A stretch of DNA of 64,000 nucleotides from JAGVSR01 sp031413815 (GTDB taxonomy: Bacteria; Pseudomonadota; Alphaproteobacteria; Rhizobiales; Hyphomicrobiaceae). Numbering within the stretch: the stretch's first letter is position 1; every line of letters starts with the position of its first letter. The position numbers and the translations under genes are program-made. A model generated the notes under the pieces. That model was not told where the DNA came from. It saw only the letters and a program-made list of their open reading frames with translations, and did not search any database. Positions 42,244 through 51,366 of this stretch are shown one piece after another. The stretch is taken from assembly GCA_031413815.1 (NCBI GenBank), contig JANOFU010000102.1, forward strand, positions 62,001 to 126,000, in the 5' to 3' direction.

Positions 42244-43161
42244 CTAACTCCACCGTCTGTTCGACCACATCCACTGCTCTGGGGTTTCGCGGATCCAGAC
42301 TTCGAACTGGCGCTGCATCTCGGTCATGACCCAGCGGATGTCTTCGGATGGATTGGCGGTGCGGGGAACGCGCAGCTCTTTGATCTCGACGACAAAGCGG
42401 CTGTCAGCGCCGACGCGGCGGCAGCACGACATCCACATGCGGCTGCCGGTCCGGCGCGCGATCATCGCGCCAATCGCTTGCGTGCGCGCGTCGTGCCCGA
42501 AGAACGGTACGGGCAGCCCCGTGCGATCGTAGAGATCGCAGACGAGACCGAGGCGGCCGCCCTTGCGGACAAAGTCGTTGAGAATACGCGCGGTCCGCTG
42601 GTCGTCGCCATGGTCGCCTTCGACCTTGCCGCGGCCAAACAATCCCGCGGGATAGAGTTCGCGGCGCTGGTCGCGCAAATACTGATCGACATACGGGTTG
42701 TTGACGGAGCGGTAGACAGCTCCGGGATTGGCACCGGCTGCCGTGAACGGCCAAATCGACAGCTCCCAATTGCCCATGTGCAGCGACACGCCGATGGACG
42801 GGCCGAGCTTGTCTTTGTAGCGCTTGAAAATGTGTTCCGGCTTGATGGTGATGCGGGTGGGATCTTTGATCAGCCGGTCGATGTGAATGGTTTCGGCCAT
42901 GACGCGACCGAGGTTGTCCCAATGCGCGCTGCAAATCGCGCGCCGTTGCGCGTCGCTCTTTTCGGGAAACGCAATCATCAGGTTGTCGAGCGCGCGGGCT
43001 TGGCGCTTGGCACTGACCCAGGGCGCCAAAATCCGCCATGAGCGGGCACAAAACCCCGTCGCCATACGCAGAGGCATCGCGCGGATCATGCCGGTGATCG
43101 CCCGCAGCGCAACGTATTCCAAGCGAAACTGGAGATCGCGAAGCGGCGACGGGTCATTCAT
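42244..43161 (-). CDS. LpxL/HtrB-type lysophospholipid acyltransferase
   Basis: A 305-residue inner-membrane acyltransferase of the lipid A late-acyltransferase superfamily. The active-site motif is HMGNWELSIWP (HX4E form), and YRSVNNPYVDQYLRDQR follows. A further conserved block is LVCDLYDRTGLPVPFFG. An N-terminal amphipathic helix (YVALRAITGMIRAMPLRMA) anchors it. Family members attach secondary acyl chains to lipid A, but ornithine-lipid or other acyltransferases look similar. ATG at 43161 is used because the frame upstream starts at a TTG. The gene sits 70 bases after the ubiH-like gene on the same strand. Confidence 0.88.
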   Translation of the reverse strand: MNDPSPLRDLQFRLEYVALRAITGMIRAMPLRMATGFCARSWRILAPWVSAKRQARALDNLMIAFPEKSDAQRRAICSAHWDNLGRVMAETIHIDRLIKDPTRITIKPEHIFKRYKDKLGPSIGVSLHMGNWELSIWPFTAAGANPGAVYRSVNNPYVDQYLRDQRRELYPAGLFGRGKVEGDHGDDQRTARILNDFVRKGGRLGLVCDLYDRTGLPVPFFGHDARTQAIGAMIARRTGSRMWMSCCRRVGADSRFVVEIKELRVPRTANPSEDIRWVMTEMQRQFEVWIRETPEQWMWSNRRWS

Positions 43162-43231
43162 GATTGCGGGGGTAGGACCTGAAAGGAAAGGACGGACAGC
43201 GGTGTCAGTTGGCAAAAGCAAGGCCCAGCCG

Positions 43232-44518
43232 TCAAGCCGGGCTCAGTACCGGACGTTTGAACGGGGCCGCTGCCAGCTTAGATGCCAACACTTCAAGCCC
43301 GCCCGGTTGCATGAGGGCGGGCAGGGCTTTCGAGGGTTGAAGACCTTCTCTGATGACGTACTGCCGCAGGGGGGCCACGGCGCCCAGAGCAAACAGCCCA
43401 AACCCCCGCGCCAGGTGAACTGGCAGCAAGGACGAGAGCAGGGACCGATTGAGGACATCGACGGCCCACGTCCGGGCCGTGATGTCGGGTGCGCGCGCGC
43501 CGGAGTACGCCCGCAACGCCTCTGATCCGCCAATGTCGCGGCCGGCAATGAGGGCTGCGGCCAAGCAGTCCGCGAGTGAAGCCGCGTCGCGCAGTCCCAA
43601 GTTCAAGCCCTGCGCGCCAATCGGTGGCATGACGTGTGCAGCTTCGCCAACGAGTGCGACGCGGTTGTGCCCAAAGCGCTCCGGCGTCAGTCCAGTCAAT
43701 GGAAAGAGCGCACGGGGCCCCAACTCCAAGACACTGCCGAGCATGCCGCTCAGGCGGACTTCAACGGCGCGCCGGAAGCCAGTATCATCTAGGGATGCAA
43801 GGCGGGTGGCTTCGCCCGGCTCTTCAACCCAAACCAGGCTGGAGGCCCGTCCCGGCATGGGAACGGTTGTGAAGGGGCCGGACCGGCGGTGGAACTCGGT
43901 GGAAATGCCGTTGTGATCGCGTTGATGGGCAAACCACGTCACCAGCGCGGTTTGCGGATAGGTCCAGGCCCGGGTCGCGATGCCAGCCGCAGTGCGGCCC
44001 ACCGAGGTGCGGCCATCGGCGGCGACGACGAGGCGGCATGTGAGTTCGGCGCCGTCCGCGAGCGTGACGCACGCGCCGTCTCTTTCAATCTTGATCTCTG
44101 TAACACCTGCCGTTGGGATGACGCGCAGGTTCGCCGTAGTCTCCGCCCGGTCCTGGAGGCTTTGCACCAAGACTGCATTGGGGACATTGTAACCAAAGGC
44201 ATCCAGTCCGATATCGCTGGCGGCGAAGGTGACCTCCGGTGCCTTGAACAGGGCTCCCGTGTCATCGAGAATGCGGATTGCTTTGAGTGGCTCTGAAACC
44301 GCAGCACACGCCGGCCAAACGCCGAGATTTTTCAACAGCTCAACAGACCCGGTAAACAGCGCCGCCGTTCTGCGATCCCGCTCAAGCCCGGCAGGCCGGT
44401 GAGGTGCGGTGGTCAGAACCGTGTCGATCCCGAGCCGAGATACGGCAAGCGCCGCAGCAAGGCCGGCCGGGCCGCCGCCGACCACAATAACAGGCACATC
44501 TGAGCTCGAAACCGCCAT
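43232..44518 (-). CDS. UbiH/UbiF/COQ6-type FAD-dependent hydroxylase
   Basis: A flavin monooxygenase of 428 residues, probably one of the ring hydroxylases of ubiquinone synthesis. The N-terminal FAD motif is VVGGGPAGLAAALAVSRLG, the middle DG-type motif lies in LVVAADGRTSVGR, and the second FAD motif is LVGEAAHVMPPIGAQGLN. The C-terminal helix-rich segment ends at the stop. Which ring position it hydroxylates cannot be decided by reading. It is followed on the same strand by the acyltransferase gene and both may be co-transcribed. No strong ribosome binding site precedes the ATG. Confidence 0.9.
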   Translation of the reverse strand: MAVSSSDVPVIVVGGGPAGLAAALAVSRLGIDTVLTTAPHRPAGLERDRRTAALFTGSVELLKNLGVWPACAAVSEPLKAIRILDDTGALFKAPEVTFAASDIGLDAFGYNVPNAVLVQSLQDRAETTANLRVIPTAGVTEIKIERDGACVTLADGAELTCRLVVAADGRTSVGRTAAGIATRAWTYPQTALVTWFAHQRDHNGISTEFHRRSGPFTTVPMPGRASSLVWVEEPGEATRLASLDDTGFRRAVEVRLSGMLGSVLELGPRALFPLTGLTPERFGHNRVALVGEAAHVMPPIGAQGLNLGLRDAASLADCLAAALIAGRDIGGSEALRAYSGARAPDITARTWAVDVLNRSLLSSLLPVHLARGFGLFALGAVAPLRQYVIREGLQPSKALPALMQPGGLEVLASKLAAAPFKRPVLSPA

Positions 44519-44772
44519 GATGCCAACACTCTAGCCCAGGCCACTAAAATGGGCGAGGCACCACCTAGCCGCGGCGCATCTTGTTGAAAAGATGACGTTA
44601 CAGTTTGCAACTCTCTGAATGTTGCTGCTGCGCAACATGACCGCGAAACAACACCGATCGGACAAACATTCATGTTTCGTTAAGCGGCCAGGGTTCATCC
44701 TTGTTTTCGCCGGTCCTCAAGCCCATCCTCGGGAATCAAGAGGGATCGGCACGACGCGGGGTTTGTTGCGAT

Positions 44773-45120
44773 ATGACTTTCAAAAGCATTTTTGGCTTGG
44801 GCGTTGCGTTGGTTTGCATGAGCATTCCGGCATACGCATTCCAGGAGCAGACGGTCGGTGAAACGCCCGCACAGGCGCCCGCTGCCGCCGCACCGGTGGA
44901 GCAACCTGCTGGCATGACGCTGTCGCCTGCCGAAGCACCGAAACCGGCCACTGGCACGGAAGTTCGCATCCCAGGCCTGGGCAAACTCGGCGTGCTTCCC
45001 AAGATGGATTTCGGTTTGGAGCTGCTGTACGGGGCCAACGATCCCAAGCTGCCCGAAGCCGAGCAGGAGCCAACTCCTGATGACCTGACCATTCGTGGCA
45101 CGGTCAAGCACAAGTTCTAA
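44773..45120 (+). CDS. Small secreted protein, hypothetical
   Basis: A 115-residue exported protein. Residues 1-24 are a signal peptide (TFKSIFGLGVALVCMSIPAY, cleavage after AYA). The mature 90 residues are Ala/Pro/Glu-rich and probably disordered at first. A conserved-looking end follows: IPGLGKLGVLPKMDFGLELL, then YGANDPKLPEAEQEP and DLTIRGTVKHKF. The end resembles a short beta-barrel signature or a C-terminal insertion motif, but this is speculative. ATG at 44773 is preferred to one 24 codons upstream because it begins the signal peptide. No family was recognised. Confidence 0.75.
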   Translation: MTFKSIFGLGVALVCMSIPAYAFQEQTVGETPAQAPAAAAPVEQPAGMTLSPAEAPKPATGTEVRIPGLGKLGVLPKMDFGLELLYGANDPKLPEAEQEPTPDDLTIRGTVKHKF

Positions 45121-45259
45121 TGAACCGCTCAGTGCCTCGCGACGGTGACGGGGAGCCATTCGGCTCCCCTTGTCGTTGTGTGATCATCCGTAGCGCTGGG
45201 GGCACGGCTGTCGGGAACAACCTTTCACCCAAGTTTCCGGAATGGACAATGGACAGATT

Positions 45260-45349
45260 TGGCGGATGGGGAGGGATTCGAACCCCCGGTGAGCTTGCAC
45301 CCACGCTAGTTTTCAAGACTAGAGCCATCAACCACTCGGCCACCCATCC
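45260..45349 (-). tRNA. tRNA-Ser (anticodon UGA)
   Basis: A class II tRNA of 90 bases with the CCA encoded. The acceptor stem GGATGGG pairs with CCCATCC. The anticodon stem-loop is CTAGT-CTTGAAA-ACTAG, with anticodon UGA at positions 45313-45315. A long variable arm precedes the T stem CGGGGGTTCGAATCCCTC. It reads serine codons UCA and others wobbling with it. A promoter candidate is upstream at 45388-45416. Confidence 0.97.
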
Positions 45350-45387
45350 ATGGACCGGGCAGGCAGAACCTGCCGGTCGTGACGGTT

Positions 45388-45416
45388 CCTATAGCTGCCG
45401 CGCGCGTGCGCCTCAA
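45388..45416 (-). promoter_or_regulatory. Sigma-70 type promoter for tRNA-Ser
   Basis: On the minus strand, TTGAGG (45416-45411) and TATAGG (45393-45388) are separated by exactly 17 bases. Transcription would begin about 30 bases before the tRNA, leaving a short leader with an imperfect CCGGGCAGG/CCTGCCGG hairpin. Confidence 0.5.
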
Positions 45417-45568
45417 GACCCGCAAACACAGTTACCACCCCATTAACGCTATCCTAAGCCGAGTTTGCCACGATCCGGACCCAGTGCGGCCTATCTGACC
45501 TTTTACCTGTTGAGGGACTAAAGAGAGATAGGCGTGGAAATGCCGTTGAGCGTGTGCGTGGGGTTGTG

Positions 45569-46414
45569 ATGTCGAGTGTCGAGCCGTCGTGCGTCGCGCG
45601 ATCGCGGTCCACGGGCCGGATTTTTCCAGGCCTCTCCTTACGTTTTCGATTATCCTTGGTGCTACTCGGCGCGGTGCTAGTTGGCTCACTTGCAGCTTGT
45701 TCAAGCTCGACCACCAGAACCAAAAGCGCCGGCTCAGGGTCGAGCGAAAACTCTGGTCCCGACCCGAAGTGGGGCGTCAGCGCCAGCCCTAGGCTTGCCA
45801 CGCACTCGGGTCCGATGCCTAAGGGCGGCGGCCATTACAAAGTTGGGAAGCCCTACCTTGTGGGCGGTCAGTGGTACACGCCGCGCGAACAGCCTGGCTA
45901 CGACGCAACCGGCATTGCATCCTGGTACGGCGACGACTTTCACGGCCGCAAAACGTCGAACGGCGAACTCTACGACATGAATGCGCTGACCGCGGCGCAT
46001 CCGACGTTGCCGATGCCGTCCTATGCTTATGTCACCAATCTTGATAACGGCCGCACGATCCTGCTGCGCATCAACGATCGTGGACCCTATGTGGCCAATC
46101 GCGTGATTGATTTGTCGCGCGCGTCAGCCCGGGCTTTGGGTTCGGAAGGCCGTGGTCTCGGTCACGTTCGCGTTCGTTATGCAGGACCTGCACCGCTCAA
46201 TGGCTACGACGGCCGTGAGCGGCAATTCCTCGCCAGCCAGCCGTGGCCGACCTCTTCGCCGGCTTATGCCTCTGCTGCGTCCCAGACGACACGCCGCTTG
46301 CAGCGCGCGCAGCCGATGCAGCAACTCACGCCGGTCGCGCGGGCTCCCGTTGGGCAGGGCGATGCTTGGTCTCCGCTCGGGTACCGGTCAGGGATCGGTG
46401 CGAAATCGCGTTGA
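45569..46414 (+). CDS. rlpA: RlpA-type septal ring lytic transglycosylase (lipoprotein)
   Basis: RlpA-type proteins cleave denuded glycan strands, often at the septum. The 281-residue protein has a lipoprotein signal ending in the lipobox LAAC with Cys44, so it is probably anchored to the outer membrane. The double-psi barrel domain spans about residues 115-200, with GIASWYGDDFHGRKTSNGE, the catalytic-region NDRGPYVANRVIDLSRASA and the final LGHVRVRYA. The C-terminal 75 residues are disordered and no SPOR domain is visible, unlike E. coli RlpA. ATG at 45569 has GGGGTT upstream; a GTG five codons earlier is possible. Confidence 0.93.
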   Translation: MSSVEPSCVARSRSTGRIFPGLSLRFRLSLVLLGAVLVGSLAACSSSTTRTKSAGSGSSENSGPDPKWGVSASPRLATHSGPMPKGGGHYKVGKPYLVGGQWYTPREQPGYDATGIASWYGDDFHGRKTSNGELYDMNALTAAHPTLPMPSYAYVTNLDNGRTILLRINDRGPYVANRVIDLSRASARALGSEGRGLGHVRVRYAGPAPLNGYDGRERQFLASQPWPTSSPAYASAASQTTRRLQRAQPMQQLTPVARAPVGQGDAWSPLGYRSGIGAKSR

Positions 46415-46521
46415 ACCCAACCGGCGTAATTGGGGCCGCACACGCGATTGCCGGTTGACCTGCCGGCGGCCCCCACCCATAACCTAACGCCTGTTGTCGA
46501 GACAGTTTTGGGCCCCAATTC

Positions 46522-47730
46522 ATGCGTCGCTGGATGCTGCCGCTCACCGCGTTTTGCCGGCTTGCGATGGTCATCGCAACGTTCATATTTCCTCTTGTTT
46601 TCAGTGCCGGAGTGGCGTCGGCTGGCGGCTCGCAGTCCGGCGAGTTCACCTCCAAGGCCAAGCGCGCGATCCTGATGGACGCTGAAACCGGCGCGGTCCT
46701 CTATCAGCTCAATGCCGACGAATTGGCGCCTCCCGCGAGCATGAGCAAACTCATGACGCTGGCCGTGCTGTTCAAAGCCATGAAGGACGGCCGCGCCAAA
46801 CCCGACGACGAATACCTGATGAGCGAATACGCCTGGCGGACCGGCGGCGCGCCGTCCGGCACGTCGGCGATGTTTGTTCCGATCAACACCAAAGCGCGCG
46901 TCGATGAACTGATCCAGGGAATCGTTGTGCAGTCCGGCAACGACGCGTGCATTGCGGTTGCCGAAGCGCTGGGCGGTTCAGAAGCCGGGTTCGCCAAGCT
47001 GATGGATGACGAGGGGCGACGGATCGGGCTGAAGACGTCGACGTTCCGGAATTCAACGGGCCTCAGCCATCCCGAACATCTGATGACGGCGCGCGAACTC
47101 GGCCTCCTGGCGCGCTTTCTGATCCGGGAATACCCCGAGCAGTACAAGCTGTTCTCGCAAAAGGAATTCGCCTACCGCAAACATAAGTTTTACAATCGCA
47201 ACCCGTTGCTCGGCACCGAACTGGGTGTTGACGGCTTGAAGACCGGGCACACGGCGGATGCGGGTTATGGGATCGTTGTGTCGGCTGTTAACGAGGGCCG
47301 CCGGTTGATCGGCGTGGTCATGGGTCTCAAGGACGAAAAGGACCGGCGCGAAGAAGCCCGGAGGTTGATCGAGTGGGGCATCCGCAGTTTCGGTCAGTTC
47401 AAGTTATTTGCGGCCGATGAGCAAGTGGGCCATGCACGGGTCTGGGGCGGCACCAGCTGGTACGTCCCCCTCAGCGGCAAAGGCGAGTTGTCCGTGGTTC
47501 TGCCGCGCTTCCCGGCCAATCAGAAGTTACGCGCAGAGATCGTCTACCAGGGCCCGCTCAAACCGCCGATCAAAAGGGGCGACGCAGTGGCCATACTGAA
47601 GGTGACCAGTTCCTCCAATGCCACCAGCGAAGTGCCCCTGTACGCTGCCGAGGATGTCGAGCAGGCCGGAATTCTGATGCAGGGCCTAGACAGTCTCGTT
47701 CATCTGGCCTTGCGCTGGGCCAACCTTTAG
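46522..47730 (+). CDS. D-alanyl-D-alanine carboxypeptidase (DacA/DacC, PBP5/6 type)
   Basis: A penicillin-binding protein of 402 residues that trims the terminal D-Ala from peptidoglycan pentapeptides. The signal peptide covers about residues 1-34. All three active-site motifs are present: Ser73-Met-Ser-Lys76, Ser138-Gly-Asn140 and Lys240-Thr-Gly242. A C-terminal beta-rich PBP5-type domain follows from about residue 295, and the final helix (QGLDSLVHLALRWANL) is the likely amphipathic membrane anchor. It follows rlpA by about 107 bases and heads the tmk-holB-metG group. Confidence 0.95.
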   Translation: MRRWMLPLTAFCRLAMVIATFIFPLVFSAGVASAGGSQSGEFTSKAKRAILMDAETGAVLYQLNADELAPPASMSKLMTLAVLFKAMKDGRAKPDDEYLMSEYAWRTGGAPSGTSAMFVPINTKARVDELIQGIVVQSGNDACIAVAEALGGSEAGFAKLMDDEGRRIGLKTSTFRNSTGLSHPEHLMTARELGLLARFLIREYPEQYKLFSQKEFAYRKHKFYNRNPLLGTELGVDGLKTGHTADAGYGIVVSAVNEGRRLIGVVMGLKDEKDRREEARRLIEWGIRSFGQFKLFAADEQVGHARVWGGTSWYVPLSGKGELSVVLPRFPANQKLRAEIVYQGPLKPPIKRGDAVAILKVTSSSNATSEVPLYAAEDVEQAGILMQGLDSLVHLALRWANL

Positions 47731-47811
47731 ACTTGGTCCTGGGACACACCCAGTCTGCTGGCTGGCTTTCCAACGTTTGGCCCGGCGGATTCGGACAGAG
47801 TGGCGACGGAC

Positions 47812-48537
47812 ATGGCTTCGAGGGTTATGGCGCGCGGCAAATTCATATCGTTTGAGGGCGGCGAGGGCTCGGGCAAGTCGACCCAGGCCCAGCGGCTGGC
47901 TGAGCGCTTGCGCGGTCTGGGCCTGGAAGCCGTTGTGACCCGGGAGCCAGGGGGCTCGCCATTTGCCGAGCGTCTGCGAGCGATTATTCTGGATCCTGCT
48001 GTGGAGCCGCATTCGCCGTTGTCGGAAGCGCTGCTGTTTTATGCCGCCCGTGCCGACCACCTTGAGCGGGTCATCCGGCCGGCGCTGAAGGCGGGGCAAT
48101 GGATCGTGTGTGACAGGTTCTCGGATTCGACGCGGGTGTATCAGGGCCTCGCCGGCGACCTCGATCTCAAGATCATCGAAGCGCTGGAACTGCTGGTGGT
48201 GACGCCGACCAAGCCGGATCTGACACTCATTGTCGATATTCCCGCGGAAGTCGGTCTGGCCCGCGCCGCGCTGCGGCAAACCTCAGCGAACCCGGCTGCA
48301 CAATCCCAGAAATCCGCTGGCGGCTCCGGCGGCCGGGTGCTGCGCAGCCTGCTCGCGGACCGCTACGAATCCCGCGGCGTCGAGTACCACCGGCGCTTGC
48401 GCGACGGCTTTCTCAAGATCGCAGCCACAGAGCCGCAACGCTGCGCTGTTGTCGATGGCCAGAAGGGACCCGACGATGTGGCCGCTGCCATCTGGACCGC
48501 CGTGGAGAGCCGGCTTCTCATGGCCGAGAAGGCCTGA
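47812..48537 (+). CDS. tmk: Thymidylate kinase
   Basis: Tmk phosphorylates dTMP to dTDP for DNA synthesis. The P-loop is FEGGEGSGKSTQAQRL, close to the start. The DR(Y/F) motif is CDRFSDSTRVYQG, and the LID region lies around ARAALRQTS. The protein is 241 residues with the ATG at 47812; a GTG four codons earlier and an ATG five codons later are both possible starts. Two bases separate its stop from holB, so translation of the two is likely coupled. Confidence 0.94.
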   Translation: MASRVMARGKFISFEGGEGSGKSTQAQRLAERLRGLGLEAVVTREPGGSPFAERLRAIILDPAVEPHSPLSEALLFYAARADHLERVIRPALKAGQWIVCDRFSDSTRVYQGLAGDLDLKIIEALELLVVTPTKPDLTLIVDIPAEVGLARAALRQTSANPAAQSQKSAGGSGGRVLRSLLADRYESRGVEYHRRLRDGFLKIAATEPQRCAVVDGQKGPDDVAAAIWTAVESRLLMAEKA

Positions 48538-48539
48538 CG

Positions 48540-49673
48540 ATGGCCCGCGCGCCTGCTCTCGCTGAATTCGAAGAGATACCCGAGGCCGATCGTCTTGAGG
48601 GGTTTCCTCATCCGCGGATGACGGAGCGGCTGTATGGGCACGGCGCGGCCGAGACAGAACTCGCTAGCGCTTTTGCCTCGGGGCGGATGCACCATGGCTG
48701 GTTGTTGACGGGCCCCGAAGGAACTGGCAAGGCGACACTCGCTTACCGGTTGGCGCGGTTCCTGATTGCGAGCGCAAGCGAGCGCGACATGTTCGGGCAA
48801 AGCTTGGATATCGGATCTGAGACAACCGCCGCCCGGCAGGTGCGATCACTGTCGCATCCCGATTTATTGCTCATCCGGCGCCCTTACGACCATAAGACGA
48901 AGCGGCTGCGAACCGAGATTACCGTTGACGAGGTGCGCCGGCTGAAGGGCTTTCTGCAACTTCGCGGCACAGACGGTGGCTGGCGCGTGGTCATTGTCGA
49001 TCAGGCTAACGAGTTGAATTCGAATGCGGCCAACGCGTTGCTGAAGGCGCTGGAAGAACCACCACAACGCACCGTGTTTCTTCTCATCTCATCGGCTCCA
49101 AGCCGTTTGTTGCCGACGATCCGCTCGCGTTGCCGGACGCTGGAGTGCGCGCCGCTCGATGGCGAAATGCTGAAAAAGGCAGTCACCCAAGCCATCGTGG
49201 CAAGTGGCGACAGCGTGAGCTCGCCCGTTCCCAGCGGCGAGTCGTGGGCGACACTCGAGCGATTGGCGCAAGGCAGTGTGCGGCGCGCGCTGGGGTTGCT
49301 TGGGGGCAAGGGCTTTGACACCTACGATCGCATTGTCGCTGTTGTCAGCGCGCTGCCAACTGTTGATTGGGGCGCTGTCCACAGCCTGGGTGATGAACTT
49401 GGTTCGCCAGCCGCAGACCCGAAGTTCCAGCTGTTCTACGATTTGTTTTTGGGACTGATCAGCCGCATGGTGCGGGCGGCAGCGCTGAAAGATGCGCAGT
49501 CCAACGAAGGTCAACTGGCCGCGCGGCTCATTCCGGAGCCGCGACTTGCGGCGTGGGCCCAGGTGTGGGAAACCGTGGTCACTGACAAGGCCGATGCTGA
49601 GGCGCTCAACCTCGATCGCAAGGCGCTCATCCTCAACACGTTTTCGCGTCTCGAGCTGGCCGCGCGGAGTTAG
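48540..49673 (+). CDS. holB: DNA polymerase III subunit delta'
   Basis: HolB is part of the clamp loader that places the beta sliding clamp on DNA. The 377-residue AAA+ protein has Walker A LLTGPEGTGKATLAYRL, the VVIVDQANELNSNAANALLKALEEPP segment in the expected place and the sensor motif IRSRCRTLE. The four cysteines of a zinc finger present in DnaX are absent, as expected of delta'. It follows tmk directly. An imperfect GGGGCCTGACCCC palindrome lies in the 102-base gap before metG. Confidence 0.94.
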   Translation: MARAPALAEFEEIPEADRLEGFPHPRMTERLYGHGAAETELASAFASGRMHHGWLLTGPEGTGKATLAYRLARFLIASASERDMFGQSLDIGSETTAARQVRSLSHPDLLLIRRPYDHKTKRLRTEITVDEVRRLKGFLQLRGTDGGWRVVIVDQANELNSNAANALLKALEEPPQRTVFLLISSAPSRLLPTIRSRCRTLECAPLDGEMLKKAVTQAIVASGDSVSSPVPSGESWATLERLAQGSVRRALGLLGGKGFDTYDRIVAVVSALPTVDWGAVHSLGDELGSPAADPKFQLFYDLFLGLISRMVRAAALKDAQSNEGQLAARLIPEPRLAAWAQVWETVVTDKADAEALNLDRKALILNTFSRLELAARS

Positions 49674-49740
49674 GGTGCTTGGAGTGCGGTCAGACCACTT
49701 GCGTCCCCCGCCAGATTTTAGATTGTGACGTCTTGTGCAA

Positions 49741-49753
49741 GGGGCCTGACCCC
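49741..49753. repeat. GGGGCCTGACCCC imperfect palindrome
   Basis: A short GGGG-CCCC palindrome between holB and metG, close to the GGTGCC-type family. It lies about 23 bases before the metG start codon and could form part of its leader. Confidence 0.55.
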
Positions 49754-49775
49754 ATAGCCCCGAACCTGGACGACC

Positions 49776-51323
49776 ATGACCCAGCGCTTCTATATCACGA
49801 CCGCGATTTCCTATCCCAACGGCGTTCCCCACATCGGGCACGCGTACGAGGCGATTACGACCGACGCCATTGCGCGGTTTGAACGGCTCGACGGCAAGAG
49901 CGTTCTGTTCCTTACGGGCACTGACGAGCACGGCCTCAAGATGAAGCAGACGGCGGCTGAGAAGGACATGACGCCCCGCGCCCTGGCCGATCTCAACTCG
50001 GCGCGGTTTGTCGAGATGGCGGAGATGCTGGGACTGTCCCACGACGACTTTATCCGCACGACTGAAGCGCGCCACTATGAGGCCTGCGCGGAGTTATGGC
50101 GGCGTATGGAAAAATCGGGCGACATCTTCAAGAAGAAGTATGGCGGTTGGTACTCCGTGCGAGATGAGACGTACTACAAGGAAGGCGAGACTGAGCTGCG
50201 CGATGGCGCCCGGTTCGCGACGCCGACGGGCACGCCTGTCGAATGGACCGAGGAAGAGACTTATTTTTTCCGGTTGTCAGCGTATCAGGACAAACTGCTC
50301 GCCCACTATGACGCCAACCCCGATTTCATCCTGCCGCCTGAACGGCGCAATGAAGTCGTCAGCTTTGTCAAAGGCGGGCTCGAAGACCTCTCGATCTCGC
50401 GGTCAACGCTTGATTGGGGCATTCCCGTTCCCGGCGCGCCGGGGCATGTCATGTATGTCTGGGTCGATGCGCTCAATAATTATGTGACTGCAACGGGATT
50501 ACTGAACGGCGGCGGGGAGCGTGCTGATTATTGGCCAGCCGATGTTCACGTCATCGGCAAGGACATCACGCGGTTCCATGCGGTCTATTGGCCAGCGTTT
50601 CTCATGAGTGCCGGGCTACCGCTGCCAAAGCGCGTGTTCGCGCATGGGTTTGTGCTGAGCAAGGGCGAGAAGATGTCGAAGTCGGTCGGCAACGTCGTCG
50701 ACCCATTTGATTTGGTGCGCGCCTATGGCCGCGATCAGGTGCGGTTCTTCTTCCTGCGCGAGGTCATGTTCGGGCAGGACGGCAGCTATTCGCCCGAAGC
50801 CATTGCCAACCGCATCAATGCGGATTTGGCCAACAACCTAGGCAATCTTGCCCAGCGCTCGCTGTCGATGATCTTTAAGAACTGCAACGGCAGAATCCCA
50901 ACGCCCGGTGAGTTTACCGCCGGGGACACAGCGATGCTCGCGGCGGCGGATGGGCTCTATGCGAAGGTGCGATCCGAGATGGACCGGCAAGCTTTGACGA
51001 AATACCTTGATGCTGTTTGGGGCGTGATCTCGGATGCCAACCAGTACTTCGCGGGTCAAGAGCCGTGGGCCAAGAAGAAAACTGATCCCAAGCGTATGGA
51101 TACGATCCTCTACGTGACGGCTGAAGTCGTACGGCAATTCGCAATTCTGGCGCAGCCCGCGATGCCCGGACTGGCGCCGAAGTTGCTGGATGCTCTGGCG
51201 GTTTCTGCTTATGCGCGGGCATTTGCAGCGCTCGGGCCAAACGGCCGCTTGGTTGCTGGGACGCCGATCACCGAACCGCAGGGCGTGTTCCCGCGGTATG
51301 TGGACCCTGCGAAGGACGCTTAG
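49776..51323 (+). CDS. metG: Methionyl-tRNA synthetase
   Basis: MetRS charges initiator and elongator tRNA-Met. The 515-residue protein has the class I signature HIGHA at residues 19-23 and KMSKS at residues 299-303. The zinc-knuckle cysteines are missing from the connective region (GGWYSVRDETYYKEGE). That form, without a C-terminal tRNA-binding domain, is the usual alphaproteobacterial type. The helical anticodon domain runs from about residue 370. It is followed by tatD and an MBL hydrolase gene. Confidence 0.97.
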   Translation: MTQRFYITTAISYPNGVPHIGHAYEAITTDAIARFERLDGKSVLFLTGTDEHGLKMKQTAAEKDMTPRALADLNSARFVEMAEMLGLSHDDFIRTTEARHYEACAELWRRMEKSGDIFKKKYGGWYSVRDETYYKEGETELRDGARFATPTGTPVEWTEEETYFFRLSAYQDKLLAHYDANPDFILPPERRNEVVSFVKGGLEDLSISRSTLDWGIPVPGAPGHVMYVWVDALNNYVTATGLLNGGGERADYWPADVHVIGKDITRFHAVYWPAFLMSAGLPLPKRVFAHGFVLSKGEKMSKSVGNVVDPFDLVRAYGRDQVRFFFLREVMFGQDGSYSPEAIANRINADLANNLGNLAQRSLSMIFKNCNGRIPTPGEFTAGDTAMLAAADGLYAKVRSEMDRQALTKYLDAVWGVISDANQYFAGQEPWAKKKTDPKRMDTILYVTAEVVRQFAILAQPAMPGLAPKLLDALAVSAYARAFAALGPNGRLVAGTPITEPQGVFPRYVDPAKDA

Positions 51324-51331
51324 TATGACCG

Positions 51332-51355
51332 TCTCCCTGCTTCAGCGGGGAGAGG
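51332..51355. repeat. Partial CTCTCCCC-type hairpin (fragment D)
   Basis: TCTCCCTG, a short spacer, then CGGGGAGAGG. It resembles one hairpin of the composite element and lies in the 43-base gap between metG and tatD. Confidence 0.5.
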
Positions 51356-51366
51356 CGGAGACCACG

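Noticed and set aside
45443..45457. TTAA-N7-CTAA near the rlpA promoter.
   Set aside because: A single near-match with no supporting second site. Kept only as a weak possibility.
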